The notes beneath the pieces are model-generated. The model saw nothing but the letters and a program-made list of their open reading frames with translations, was not told where the DNA came from and ran no database searches. Shown here piece by piece: positions 37,276 to 52,700 of a stretch of DNA of 64,000 bases (positions are counted from its first letter, which is position 1; each line of letters opens with the position of its first letter). The stretch comes from Apostichopus japonicus (taxonomy: Eukaryota; Echinodermata; Holothuroidea; Aspidochirotida; Stichopodidae): the NCBI RefSeq assembly GCF_037975245.1, contig NC_092580.1, positions 25,464,501 through 25,528,500 of the forward strand, in the 5' to 3' direction. Both the position numbers and the translations under genes were made by a program.

Positions 37276-40200
37276 GTTAGTTCAATTTTCGGTAATACAA
37301 CTACGCGCTGTCATCAATAAGATCCTAAGAATATATCAATATCTCAATTTATAAAGAAGTTAAATAATACGGTCGCCATAATAATAATATTGATCACTTT
37401 TTAATCTTGACCAGTTTACTTGTTACTTTTCTCTAAACTTTCCAAACACTTATCTGACCACTCAAACATATAATCCTCTGCAAACAGTATTCTTTCCTCT
37501 GAAAGCCGAATATTTTGTCTGAGGTGAATGCTCACGGTAACAACAGCAAGTGGCCGAACAAAAGCATCTAATGTTATCTTGTTCCGTGTTCAATACTGCT
37601 ACATTAGCGATCTCTATTGCATTGGATTCGAGTAATTACCGCAGTACTTGAACCTAAAGTTAAAGCCTGGTGTTAAAATGTGCGTTATTTTTGGAAACGC
37701 TCATAAACTTTTCTAAGCAGTTCTGCGATAACGCCACTGCCCAGTGTGTAAAGTACAGGCAGATGCTGTGAACTCTATTTTAAAGACCATGCGACCTTCC
37801 GCGATTGCACGTAATGCCATTAAAAATGAGAGTAGCATGGTTTTATTTTATATCAGATTTCGTATAAACATGTTTAAAAGTTTGCTAGATAACGTAGGTT
37901 AAAGACAAGACTCCTTCAAAACCATTCGATTTACCTAGACAGTAAAGAAGATACTGTTCAAACTATTAATAAATTTGCCAGTAGCAACTATAGTGTAATT
38001 CGATTAGGTCATATTTATTATAAGCACGTAGAATATATACTGCATTTGTACAACAGTATGTATGACAACGCTTTGGTAAAATGTGAATTGTCTGACGGCT
38101 GCAAAGTAAAGCATAGCATTCTTCTTACTACGACCACAGCCATTAATACATAGAAACCACATCGCACCAGCTGACACAAAACGCTTTGGAGCTTTATGAA
38201 ATTCGCCCGCACCATTTTGGTACACCTGAAACCATGACTCACGCTAAGGGTGCCTATGTTAGCGGAACGAAGTTGTGACGGAATCCTGATCTTATCGTCA
38301 ACATATCTTTCACGTTCACACAGAACAATTATTGCATCAGATTAGCTCAACTTGTTTGGGGGAACATTATACTAGTTGAAATGAATTACAACTTTCTGAT
38401 ATTTAGCCGCTGCTCAGACAGTTGTTCTTAATTTGTGAATAAAAAAATCATAGCGCGTTTCAAATGTTATAAATCTTACGTTAGACCTTTAATTGGATAC
38501 ATAGGGAACAATGCACGGCTGTCTATACTGTTCACCAAGCTCATTTTTATTAGATCGAAATGTGGGTAGGACGGTTTACAGAAAAGTTTGGGACTCTGGT
38601 GAACATGTACTCCGAGTTGGAGTTAACATGCTGTTTCTTATTTTGTACCATGTGCATACCTTTACTGACGAATATTTAAGTTACGAGGCATCAACTTAGA
38701 TGTAAGCCTACAAACATGTATTGCATGTGTCTAATATAATATTGCTTCGTTTTGTAAATTAATCTCCAAGTTCTCTCAGCTGTCTTCGGTGATGCATAGT
38801 GACTCAAATGTTCATACTTTAAGTTGCCATGAATTACACTTTATCACTTTATAACCTCAAGAAATGTATACATTTACCACACACATTTCTGTGGTAACAA
38901 CGTCAGATAACCATGGTGAATACTATTGGTAGGAGTCGCAGAAATTAATACAGATCAACAACTCATCCAAAGCAGCGTCAAGCTACACTGCTCGTTTACG
39001 TAGAGTCTTCACGTTAGGCAATGAGGTGCCTAATTAATTCTCCAGATTGTAAGAAAGTCTTAAGATAAAACAAATGACCAGAGCTTTGAGACAATTTCTG
39101 TAAAGCCGTCTCCCCTACATTCCGGTCTAATCAAATCAGCATGGTGAGCGATACAGACGCGTTGGCTTTGTGTTATATGTATTTAGTTAAAGGCCTATCC
39201 TTAGATTGTACAACATTTAGGAACATGCTAGATTTTTTCTTCTCAAAAAGTAAGAACAACTGTGAAAGCAGCTGCTTAATACCCGTGAGTCGTAATTATT
39301 TCAAATTCAACGATAAGATTAGGATTTCGTCGAAACATCAAACCTCAAAATAGCTGCAAAGAGCATTGTTGTCGGCAGGTGCGATATGGCTTATATGTAA
39401 TAATTTCTGTGTCACTAGCTAGTCTAGCCTAAGAAGGCCAGCTGCTCGATGTTAGCAATAAAACCCATGCAATGGCGATAGCACAGCGTCAAATAATTAC
39501 AGTAGAAATTGTACTTGCTCATAATACATATGACGAAATACACTACATTTAATACTGGCAACTTGTTTAATACATTGAACAGTTTTTACTGCACTGACTA
39601 GGTAAATCGGTTGTCAAAACTAACAAGTGGACGAATTAGGATGACAATGTTTACTACCGTAAATATAACGGGAAATAAACAAGACATTCAAATGTGAAAT
39701 CGAATTATCCTGCATGCTATTGTGATTTAAAATTTCCCAGCGGGATAATGCTAGACATTTTCATGATACCTAGTTAAACAACGACTGGCTGAGCCTTAAG
39801 GAGTTTCAGAGGAATCCAAATATTCCCATAAAATATTGCGTCTTTCTGATAGTTAGGTGTTGATAGCAATTAATTGCTCCCATTGATTTACATACCAACG
39901 TCGTCACTTTCAAAGGCCGCTAGGACATATGTAGAATTTTTCAACTGACATGTCCTATCCACCATGTGATAGCTAATTACTTGGGCTATCGCAGCACATT
40001 CATGTTTTGCCACCATGACTATTTATGTTTGGAGCTAGAAGAGCTCAAAGGTGAGCATCGTGCTCCCCAACCCATCTGCCAGCTCTCACTGCGGAGTCTT
40101 CCAGGTTTTTATATATATAAAAGCCTTAAATACCCTTCAATCCTTCAGATTTTTAGACCACCAGTAGTTTATTCCATCTTCTTCAACATCAAAGCAATAC

Positions 40201-40696
40201 AAACAATGATGATGATGACTCAAACAATGCCAAACATCACTACATTTGATCACTAAAAGACCATTTTCCGACTATTTAACCTTTCAAGCGGATTTGTTTT
40301 ATTCTAATTGCGGTACCTTTACAATCAACGTTTTCTTTCTCGTACTACAGCGAATCCTGAAGAGGCCTGTATTGGAAATAAATATGTAGCCTACAACCAA
40401 AAGGCAATTATCTCGTGTGATTACACAAGATCGTTTTATACCGTGAGATGGTTCTTAGAGGATAATGAAAATCCACTTCTGCGAATAGACGATATGCGGA
40501 AAAGTGGTTCTGGTCTCGCTTCAGGGGAGTATGACATCCAAATGGATGGTTCGATGGTAATTAAAAGAGCCACAATGGAACACGAAGGAAGCTATACCAT
40601 GACTGTACTCGGGAAAGATGGATCATCAACCACTGGTAGAATCAACATACATGTTGTGGGTAAATGTGTAAATGTATGATAATTATCTGGCAGCTG

Positions 40697-40739
<43 letters not shown>

Positions 40740-43700
40740 TATAAACAAACGTTTTGCTCAATATGCATATTTGACTGCACACTTTAGTCAACTGAGTACA
40801 GGAAATCAAATAATATATCATACCATGAAACTAAACTGACTGCTTTTCTTTTTCTATTACTTAATCTACTATTAAATCTAGCAATTTCAAATAAAAAATG
40901 ATGAACAGAAAGGATTAACTTGGAAGACTTGACAAGTGAAGTAAAAAAGATATGACAATACTAAGTTTTGGCAAATTAAAAAACTGTATTTGACTTAATT
41001 GTGTTTATGCGGATAAATTAGTATAACATCAAAGACTTTCAATTTAGGGCTACTCAGATTTATGCAAATATTATAAGACTCAAAATGGAGTGACCCAATA
41101 CGAAATGCATCGTATACCTGATACAAACTGAAAACATGGCTCATCATGAATAATCAGAAAGCACAATTGCACGTATTGTACGGATTTTTCTCCGGGCGTA
41201 TACACGTAGTTCCTGACAAAAGGTTTGATATGTTTTCTTTCTCTTTTCCGTCTTGTCTTGTTTAGGTTTTGTTTTCTGTAAATCATTCCGCAATTTTTCT
41301 TATTATTGACATATGGTATATGGTGGACCAACAGAGCGTACAGAAAAGGGCGCAACCATCTTTTCATCTGGGGAAAGACCACAGTGTACATTATATAAAC
41401 ATATGACTTGTTGGTATAGTATAACCCCAAAAGCCGAAATCCTTCAACATTTGTTCAATGTATGCGAAATATAGTTCATTCATGCATCTCCATTTGAATA
41501 TCCCCCTCCTTTAGACTCCTCCTTTCAACAACATAACATATAACCCACTCCCCATTTACACAGCGCACAACTGGTAATTGCGCTCCTGGTATAGAACGTG
41601 TGAACCGTGCAGACGCTCCTTTTCTTACATTGTGCAATGGCATATATGTTAATTCTTTGTTCCTTTTCTCACTACAGTACCGTTAATTGATTTGACCATA
41701 AATAAATGTTCCGTTAGTGATCATGAATTATGTAAGAAAACAAACATATCCGAAGGGGAATCCGCTTTGGTATGTATCGCCAACAATACCAAACCTCCGG
41801 TAGAAATAACATGGCGTTCACTAAACGAACGGAACATGCAGACAGATTATGGCTTAAAAGATTACACTTCCAAGTTCATTGACAAGATGCCGCTGTACTC
41901 CACAATATCTACTATAAAATATGACACAAGGCTATTTTCGTTGGAATACTTTACCTGCGTAGCGACTGGTATCGCTGTTCGAGATGTAGCCAGTGTAACG
42001 ACTATTGTAAAAGGCCATAAACAGTATGACGATCATACTAGTAGAGTGACCTACGTGTTAGAGGGTCAATCACTACCATTGTCATGTCCACGTCCGAGTT
42101 ATCCCTTTGGAATATTAAGGGCCACATTTTCAAATCGATCGTCAACCATATTAATGGAGAGGGGGTTACACATCCAACCACTATGCCCGAGCCGGTGGAA
42201 TTGTGAGTTCTCTGGAAATGACTTAGTGTCGATAGTTGTGCCTACCTATAACATTTCACTCGAATGCGTATCCAGCTCAGGTGTCATGGCTACCACGGAT
42301 GTGATACATGTATCTACTGTAGGTGAGTAGTATGTTTTTACTAACAACGAATTGAATAATTAAAAATTTCGGAGATGTGCATCCAAATGCATGCTGATTT
42401 CGCCGACCTTGAAATGATTTCCTTTTTCACACACAAAGACAATTGTTTCTTTAGTATAATCATGTATTTGAAATAGTCTGACGAAACCACCACTTCATGT
42501 GATTACAAATGGACGATAAGTTCATTGGTATATTTACAACTGTTTACTTGTAAAGGAAGAGTATAATTCACGTTCTCTGTCAATTGCATGGGTCGTTTTG
42601 AACATGTCACGCTATGTTCAGTTTGAGTTACAAAGTTGGATATAAAATTGATAATTAAGCGTGCAACCCCTTTGAACATTTTGAAAAATAAAAGAACGAC
42701 TTTTTATGAAGGTAGTTAGATTAATTGCCTTATTCCATATGGAACAATGTTCAACAATGTAAATAATTGTTCTTTTAATTGCTGCTTCACAGGCTTATAT
42801 ATTTTCGTTTGCTCTTATTATTAATTTTTCTGCTCTTTTCACTTCAGATAATTCATTGAAATATGTTGTTAGCATTGATGGGTGCGGAAGTGTGGATCAA
42901 ATGTGCGAACGTACAACAGGTCTAATTGGCAATATTTCTTGTTCATTACTGAACACTAAACCAGACATCCAATTAACTTTTGCACAGAGTGAAAGTCCAA
43001 GGGTTACCATCAGCAGAGAGTGGTACTACACAGATGAGAATCATTCCACAAATACTTTTGACAATTATGTAATATCTGAGTATCATATAAGTCAATGTGA
43101 TGAAGTCATAGAACTTAGTTGTTCGCCAGCTTCCGCAGAGATTGCCAAGTTCCAGAATACAGCTGTTATTCATCTGAAACCAGGTAAACGTATAATAAAA
43201 TGTTTCTAAATCACCATTGCCAACTTGCTCCGTGACAGTACGGAATCTTAATTTAAGAAAATACCTTCATGAATAAGATGTTCATGAAGTATTATAAGCA
43301 CGCAATTTTTCTCAGTCTTAAAGTGAATAAAATGTCCAATTCAATTAATTACAGCAGCATTCATTTTGTTGTTTATATGAAGGTGAATTGTTTTCTTGGT
43401 GTGTGCTTTAAGAGAAATATAAAAATATGCTTTAAAGACAAAACAAACGTTCCTTATTATGTATTCTTTCTTACGGTTTCAGACGCAAGTGAATGTCAAG
43501 TGCCCAAGAACGGATCTTTAAAGACTGTTACAGCTGTTGTAATAGTTATCATTGTGTGTGTGCTCATGATTTCCGTTTTGGCTGCAACATTCTTCATCAA
43601 GCGAAGAGGTATATATATGAAAAAGTTACTATATATATGTCAATATCATTGACCCCCTTTTGAAATATCGCATGTTATAAAAGCATGGACGCCAATGAAG

Positions 43701-46700
43701 TTAACGGTAACTTTATTACCGAATTAATTTTTTCCGTCCTTGAGAGCTTGCCGGAGTGCACAACTGATTAACTTTGATTGTATATACTAAATTTGGTTTC
43801 ATGTATGTGGCACAACTCGTTGTTTATACTAGATTAAACATCCAGTTCATAAAATGTCTAATTTGCGTTTTCTTCAAAGGCCGTTCGAAAAGAGAACCTG
43901 GCAGTAGTGGGATGAACATGTCCCAGATAGAATCACAAGACACAGACACGGCAGATCCGAAATATAATGAGTCACCCAATACGGAACACGAAAAGGAACC
44001 ACTGTTACAGGGGCTGGTACGATTATCTTTCGAAATTTGTAACTTGAAGCTAAATAAGTCAGGGTCATATTGCATCTAAGATGGTATGCAAATTATTATG
44101 ATCACGTACGTATTTTCAAACACATCTAACTTTGTATTTCGAAATTCCATGTAATGTATTATCAAACACTTATTGGAACAATTCCTACAATAAATACATT
44201 GGCTTTCATTGAGCAGTACGACCTCAATTTCATTCATACTCTATTTACAGCTAGAATTCGACAACCTTTTCAAGCCATTTTACAAAAAAATAGTTGCTGG
44301 CAAGGTAAAGCTCTTGGTTTATTGCGTTTTCTTTTTCTTTTTCTTTATTTCTTATTTCTTTCTTTATTTTGCCATTGAAGCAAGTTTGTATAATTTATGA
44401 TCTATCTTTCAATATTAGGAAGTGAACCTTTCATTGTCATATGGGTGATGGAAAAACGTCATAACTCATGTATATCGAAGCACTTTCTTTAGCACTTGGC
44501 TTTTTCGGTAAACTGTAGAAACCACTTGTAAGCAATGTATTGGTGAGCTTTGCTTATATACTTGACAAGTTCTGATATAGTGTTGTTCAGAGTTATAATT
44601 AGGCATACATTTCACAATTTCCTCATTTATATCAACTAATTATAAATTTCAGTACTTCAGGTAGCATATCTCTTCGTGTTTTTCAAGTTTTTAAATGAAA
44701 GTATACACCATTGAACATGTTTTCCTGATCATTAGTCTTTTAAGGAAATAGAACGTAAGCATTTGTATACATAGTATTCATATTCAAATATTCCTGTCTT
44801 CATTTTCTTTTCGTTATTATATTTATCTTAACGTTGGCTCTCTAGGCAACAGACGGAGAGTTTCAACGTCTATTGATAGAATCGAAACATTTTTACAAGG
44901 TTAGTTTACAGCAAATGTTATTGCTACACTTAAACTAATATGTTTGCATTAAATTGGCAATAACATTATTAAAAATGCTTTCATTGATGTTATTCTCTAA
45001 TATTTTTAAATATTATTTTCGAATAGGATGCCAACGTCAGAGAGTTTCTAGGGAAAAGTATATCTAATTTGAATCCTTCCAAAGAGGTAGGTTAACAATT
45101 ATAAGGTGAGTTACTTTTACATAATAGGTTGTCCTTCACTTAAAACGACATCAAGTCACTACAAACCTGTATTGTTATACATTGACTCTACTTCCACTGC
45201 TCATTAAATATCATTGTGTAAAGGCGGATAGAGGCTAACAAAGAATTCCAGTATATTTACGAACGATCGTCTTTGAGAAGGTAACGAAATCGTGATAACG
45301 TTAATTTCAGACTGATATGTCTTAAACGTTGAAAACCTGATTAAGTGCGCACTATGAGACCAAATCATAACATTCATTCCTCTTTCTGATTTTAACGTTA
45401 GATTAACCAGAAGGACATATTTTGAGGGAAAAAACAACAATACTTAGCAAATATAACTTCAAATATTATCTTCTTTCTATCAGGAGTTACTTGCTATTGC
45501 TAACTTCTTCTCGACAAGTCAATGGGTAAGAAATCATGTCATTTGGGGAATTTAATTGATTGCCTTATCAATTCATGCTGTACATCCCCCTTTAACAATG
45601 TTACTAAGCTTTATCAAATCATAAGCAATTGTTACTTCCATTTACATTGTTCAACTATATATGGTCAAGTTTTGACAAAAATATATCATTTTGTTCCATC
45701 ACTATTGTAGTTTTTTATCATTTATGATTTCTTCAGATTTCCTCTGAGGGGGTCGTTGCAGTGCTGCAGACTGTGCTGGAAATGAAACAGGTACTTATGA
45801 CTATAACTTTCCGTATAGTACAATTATGTTACCCTCTTTGAAAGGTTGCCAATTATTAAAAGGTTTGTGAAAGCACTCAAAACTTAAGGGTAACAGTGAA
45901 AAAATACAATAATGGTGCATGCTTGTTCTTACCTTTTGCAAACACCCAAAACAAACAAATAAACATACGTCCGTCGTTTCAATAAGTTATCTCTTTTTTC
46001 GTATTATTTCATTGCTGCATATTTGTTTTCTGTTTGACCATGGCACTGGGAGTAAGGTCAAACGACGGAAATGGAATTACGCAACTAACAGGTCACCTTT
46101 TCTGTTTATTGCTAACTTTATATGATTCCTGTAGTAAACCAGGCTGCTAGCATTCGACAATTCGAGTATTCATTTCATTATAACTGAAAGTAATATTTTG
46201 TCCTTTTTTAATAATGTAACAGATATCATCTAAAGTCGGTCTGGATATCGTAATGGAATTGTTTAACAAAGAGAAGGTAAGATTCTACACGCACATTACT
46301 CTAGCACACTATTATATCCACCGTTTTAACTTTTTTTACGTTTTCTGAAGGAAGATCCCATTTATGTCAATCGCAAGCTTGTAGTCCAAAGCACTGGGAT
46401 GTGTAGCCTCCATTACTTATAATGTTCAAAGTATGGAACTTGAAAAACAGTTGGCAGGGATGTATATTATTTTAAGATGCTTCTCAAAGAAATCAGTTTA
46501 TTAACATTTATATGCACCGTGTTTATCAAATATGTCTGCATCCGCTTTTAACATAGCGAATAGATCATCGAATGCTCCACAATCACAACATTGCATAATG
46601 CAACTTACCTTGAACTACCTATCATGAAAGTGAAGGCTAAACACAATGAAGTTTGCCAGAGTCAAGTCTTATTCCATGATGGAAAGAATTCCATGGACAA

Positions 46701-49700
46701 TTACGCATACACATATTGCTTAGCTTGCCAATTTTCGTAGGTCTGATTAACATTTCAGTCATATTTTTGTTAGTGATTACATCTAAATGGTTATACAGCA
46801 TCTTATGTTCATGCTCTTTACTTCGACTTTGCTAAACCAATAATCGAGTAAACTATATTTGTTCTAAATGAATTGGTAATCCAAAATGTTTCGTATTGAC
46901 ACAAAGTAAGGAGCTGGATTCCTTTTCGAAAGGTGAACAATCCAAAGAATTTGTATGAAAGGGCATTACCCCTTTTCTTTCCAGATTGATTCAAATGGTT
47001 TCATAGATATAACCAAGATTCCAATGGAGCAGAACAAGGTAAGATAGAATTCATGGTCAGAATGGAAAACGTAAACTTCGTTAAACTTCTTGTAAATTTT
47101 TTTGTATTTTGCTAGAGGTGAAAAGTACAATCGGCAGGGAAAACACCTTTAAAGTTTTATCCGTATTTCTATCAGATAAAAGCTGAAGAAGTGCTTAAAA
47201 GATTGAGAGTTGCAACTACCGAAAACAAGGTAAGTGTAAACTCCCAAGTGCACGTTAAGGTCTGTATTGCGTTTATCTTGAAGTTACATTCATTTACACA
47301 TCCGCAACTAGCGTTTGATGAGAGAAAGAATTTTTAGTAGGCGTATCCAATTAACGTGTAATTAATCTTTTTGTAAAAATTGACAATTTATTGTCCCAAA
47401 CAATTACACAAGAAAACCATATCTTTTCTATTCATATTTCGAATCAACAACTCATATCATGTTTATCAAATGATGTCAGACAATAGCAAACCGTTTGTGT
47501 GGCTCACTGTATACGTACATTGATGTAATAGGCCTATACTACTAGATGTAGCAGAGCAATGCATTTTAGCAACTTTACTTTGCACGTAACGATAAGTGCC
47601 AATCAAAACCTAAAGAAAGAAGAAAAATTAGCTTTTAATTAATCATACAAAGTTTCATTGTGCGCATTGTAGCGTTCGTTAACACGAACGAGCTAAGTAG
47701 CCTAACGCGGCAAATCATGGGCATGTTATTTGCAGCCTGTAATATATTATTAGTGTATCACTAACGAGTAACGTTAATTGGTGTATTAGAAGTTCTTAAA
47801 ACGAATAATTCATGACAAATGCAAAGCGTAAACATACAATATATAATAGTTAGGCTTACGCTATATTCATATTAGGCATTAGGTAATAGGCCTTCGATAT
47901 AATCTACGATATGTTATTTCGCTATCGTGATGTTCAAATTGAACCATCAGTGCCAATGTGGAGTATTTTCTCTCACGACACTTCCGTTCTAGTTATTGCC
48001 GACTTTGAACTTAGATTTCCGTAAACTGCACGATGATTTAACAAATATTGCGCAGTACTGAGGCAACCCGACGTGACATTGATGCATGAAATGCATATGT
48101 AATAGAGAGAAGAATTTTTTCTTTACTAAATTTTGTAAGATTCGAGAAAGTTTTTCGCGTAAAATATGTTTGGTACATGTTGGAGTAACGTAAGGATCAC
48201 AATGGATGTATGCAGGCGTCACTTTTAAGTGCTACGTAAACGCAGTATGATCCTTTAAACCGATGTACTTACCTACCTGAGTCGTAAAATGTTGGATGGG
48301 GTAATATGAAGATTGATTAATACCTACCCGATCCATATTCACAGATTGCACCAGTAATCGCAGCGGAAATGTTAACGAAATACTATGTTCTTGACTTGGT
48401 AAGTTTCTCTACCGATCCCATCTCATCCATCGTGAGCACGACGAAATACTTCTAATTTTCCATTTCTGTTTATTGTAAGGACATACAAAGTCCTTTGCGG
48501 AGTCACCACATTGACCTGGAGTCATCGTAGGTGAACGCTGTAACATTTTCCTTTATCATTCTGTCGGTTTAGTTCAATTTATTTGAATAAAATGTAAGAC
48601 TTCTTAGAAGTATATTCAGCTGTTTCATTGCATAAGACAAATTTATTTACAAGAGAACTGAAGTAAAATTGGGTTCTTCTTTCTGTCTTCTTTTTCCTAC
48701 AGTTAACGACAAAAGACATTGATAAAAGTATCCATATGGGCTTCTCTAAACCGAAAGAAAAGGTAATATGTGTACAACTGTTATTTTTTGATGCAATAAA
48801 AGTACGAGCTAACGTGATTCAAATAAATTTCCTGTACGAGCATGGAAAAATATATTATGTTAATTTTCAAGACTATACAATACTTTCAAAATAAGCACAT
48901 AATGAAAATTGAAGTAGTTATTTTGAGCGTTTAAGAATTTCACCAATGCGAGCCCGGAAAATCTTAAAAACATTCATTGCTCCCTTGTAACTTCAAAAAA
49001 ATGCATTGCTTTGTTTGGTTACAATTAATTCTTCGTACTTAGACCATTCTTACTTGGGATAATTTTCTTCCTCTGTAGATTCCTTATTTATACATTCTAC
49101 TAGTGATAGATGAATTATTCAGTGAGGTAAGAAAAAAAAAGTGTTTATAACAGAAGGCCTGTGTGTCAAAACGACCTAGATATTTTGCCTCAGACAGAAT
49201 TACCGGATGTTGATATTTGTATGAGAATGAACACTGGTATGAGATTGCTCAGAGGGGCCCTCAAATAGCAGTATCCTAAGGGGCAATACGAGAGAACGAG
49301 ATAATCTTCGATGTATCGTAAAGCCTATATTTCCCATCGATTCAATATGTACAATAGTCACTCTTACGTAATGTTCACTTCAATTCCTTGTTTAATGTTG
49401 ATATTTACATTACGTAATTATAATGGAATGTATCAGTTAAGTTAAATATTTTATCAAATCCTGTCTAATTCTGTGTTAGGTAAGAAAAAAAAGTGTTTAT
49501 AACAGAAGGCCTGTGTGTCAAAACGAGCTAGATATTTGCCTCAGACAAAATTACCGGATGTTGATATTTGTATGAGAATGAATACTGGTATGACATTGCT
49601 CCCTCAAATAGCAGTATCCTAAGGGGCAATACGAGAGAACGAGATAATCTTCGATGTATCGTAAAGCCTATATTTCCCATCGATTCAATATGTACAATAG

Positions 49701-52700
49701 TCACTCTTACGTAATGTTCACTTCAATTCCTTGTTTGATGTTGATATTTACATTACGTAAATATAATGGAAAGTATCAGTTAAGTTTAATATTTTATCAA
49801 ATCCTGTCTAATTCTGTGTTACTTTACAGTCTGACAACAGAAATAAGTTGATTGAGCTTTTAAGTGCTATAGTGGCAAAATTAAAGGTATTAGTACATCA
49901 TATTCTCATTTATTATACGAAACATACGAAACTGACATTTGTAGGTTAAATAAATTTCATATTGGCTGTACGTCGAAAAAAAACTGGCAGTCAACATTGC
50001 CATTAACGAGCTGTATGAGAACTCATTACTACTGGTAAATTATATGGTTTAATGTCTTTACCTTCTCCTCACTGTGTCTCTGTAGCATGGTATGTCACAC
50101 TTCTGTAAAATACACGCTATTATAGACCTTGCGGGATAAGGATTATCATATATTTTTTTTTTTTGTAGTATGCAATTGCAATTACTGAAAATTCATAATC
50201 ACGTTTTCCTTTCGTTCTTGAACAGAGGTAATGAGATTTCAAATTTTATTTTACTTAAATGCATGTAAGTTGTGAATGGATTCAGTATGTGACATTCATT
50301 CGTGTTTACCAATCAAATGGAAACGCTCTTAATTTACATGAAGAAGGGCGATATATTAGTTTTTATCAGATCGTATCAACAATAAAATGTGTTGAAATGT
50401 CAAAAATGAAATATTTAGCAGCACTTGTTTATAAACGACATTTATTGCACATTTCAGGTTTATTTTTATGTTAAATTATAAACGGTGTTTTGTGGTGGAT
50501 ATGGTTGACTGAAACGATTTCTTGTCAGCTTTCAGTATCTTTTTTCCTTTAAATCTGCTAAGTCTGATCTGGAGTACAGTGGAGAAGAGCTTTCTGAGCC
50601 CAAGGATTTGGAAGAGGTAATTTGTTTATTTTATATTTGAATTTATTATCCACAAAGTTCAAAAACATTCCAATGATGCAACGTTTTTCGCATCGATGTA
50701 CAATATTGCTCGATTTGTATTTTTTTCCGGTTATGATTTATGTTAACTTGTTATACAGTAACTTATAATTGAAATTTTTATCGCTTTGCGTAACGTCTCT
50801 TTTGTTATGCTTTTAAAATATTGAAAATAAAAAACCCACTTTTTAATTTTAGACAAACAAGATGGACATAAGAACAGCAATTTCTTCAGCAATCATTTTC
50901 ATTGTTGACGGTCAGATGGTAAGAGTCTTGTTATTCCATCAATCTAACTATCTAGGTAATATTTATGCCATTGCACTATGTTGGTGAAATCGTAAAAGTG
51001 CGTCGTTACAACTGAGACACTTATTAAAATTGAGACAGCTTTCGTACTGAACAATAATCGATATCTAATTACAGCTTGATGTAGATACCTTGATGGATAT
51101 TTTACGAAAAAGGCCCCTGAAGGAAAAGGTGAGATACAAATCCGTCTTCATGAACTCTTTAATAACGATGAGCTTAATTCAGTATGGAAATAAAACAAAA
51201 TACAATATTCCCATTCGAAGTTCATTATAAAGTTCTCGTTTCATATTCAATTCATTTTCATGTATTCTCGTTCATATTAAATCGAATGTACTCTACGAGG
51301 CCCAATTTATCTTTTACCAACGCTACAGTGTTTTGAGAGTTTGCTACAATATATCATACTTTTTTCTAATGTATACCCTGTACCATCTGTGTTTTTGTTA
51401 ACGTTGTTCATAGGGTACTGGAACGCTACTAACTACTGTACTATTAGATCTAATAGAAAATGAGAAGGTAAGTATGTTGCCTCTGTTACCTTATTATTAT
51501 TCGTCTTCCTACATGTAATGTACAGTGAGATGAGATATCCCACATCAGAAATGTAAGGATGTGTGCACGCACACGCCAAGCTTGATTTTGCACAGTTTCC
51601 TTACGGGGTCCATGATTTGTACCCAGTAAGGAATGTGTACCCGGTTGGTATGTTTGAGTCTTGTACATGATCCTGTACGCTCTTGTGCATGCCTCCTTAC
51701 CCGTAAGAAGATGGATATCTTTAAAAGCTGTGTTTTCACTTTTTGAAGCTTCAGTTGAAATTTTTTTTTTTTTTACATTTGCAACATTTAATGTTAACTT
51801 TGCAGATTGTGTTATACCGGTACATATCGGAGCTGAAAACTTGTCTATTGGCACATCAGGTACGTTAAAACATAAAAACAGGTTATTAGAAGTATACAAA
51901 AAAACTATTATCTTCACCCTGTAATATTTTTGATAAGTTTAGTAAGAAATCAGTGAAAATCTCGTTCCATGTACAACAGTATAATGGGTGTCAATTCATA
52001 ATGCGTCCCATATTATTTGTGTCGAGCGTGGATCTTACCTTGCCCATTTATGTCTCGCTTCATGTTAATCACTTTAATACCATTACTGTTAGCTTTATTT
52101 TAACATGATAGTCAAATAAAATATAATCTATGATAAACTATGATAAAATATGATCAACTATGATCAACTATGATCAACTACGATCAACTATGATCAACTA
52201 TGAGACTATTAAGGTGATGGTTGATTCTTCATTTTTAACCGTTGTATGACAAATAGTATATTTTCATTTAGCCTGGCATGCCTGCTCTGACCACAATTTT
52301 GTTTTTTAACAAGAGCTGATGATTACACAGGTTATAATAAAAGCGAAACACTGGTTAAACCAAAAGGAAATATTAATTTCTATTTCTTTTCACCCACAGA
52401 TCTATGCATCTGATTTTGTTCAATTTCTGTCAGCTCCCCTCAAAGATGAAAAGGTAACATACTATTATTGATTACATGTGGTTGCTACCATCATTAAATA
52501 TGATGTAACACTTTAATAATCGGTATTCTGGCGTTACTATAAGCAATTTGCTGTCAAACTATTAGTGCATGACGTGTTCACAATTTCTTTTTTAACTTCT
52601 CAGGTTTGTATTCGTGACTTTATAACTGAGATGCAGGATTGCAGGCAGCAAAATGTGGTAAGTAACTTGAAGTCAATCGTCTTTCGTTTTTCATTCTCTC

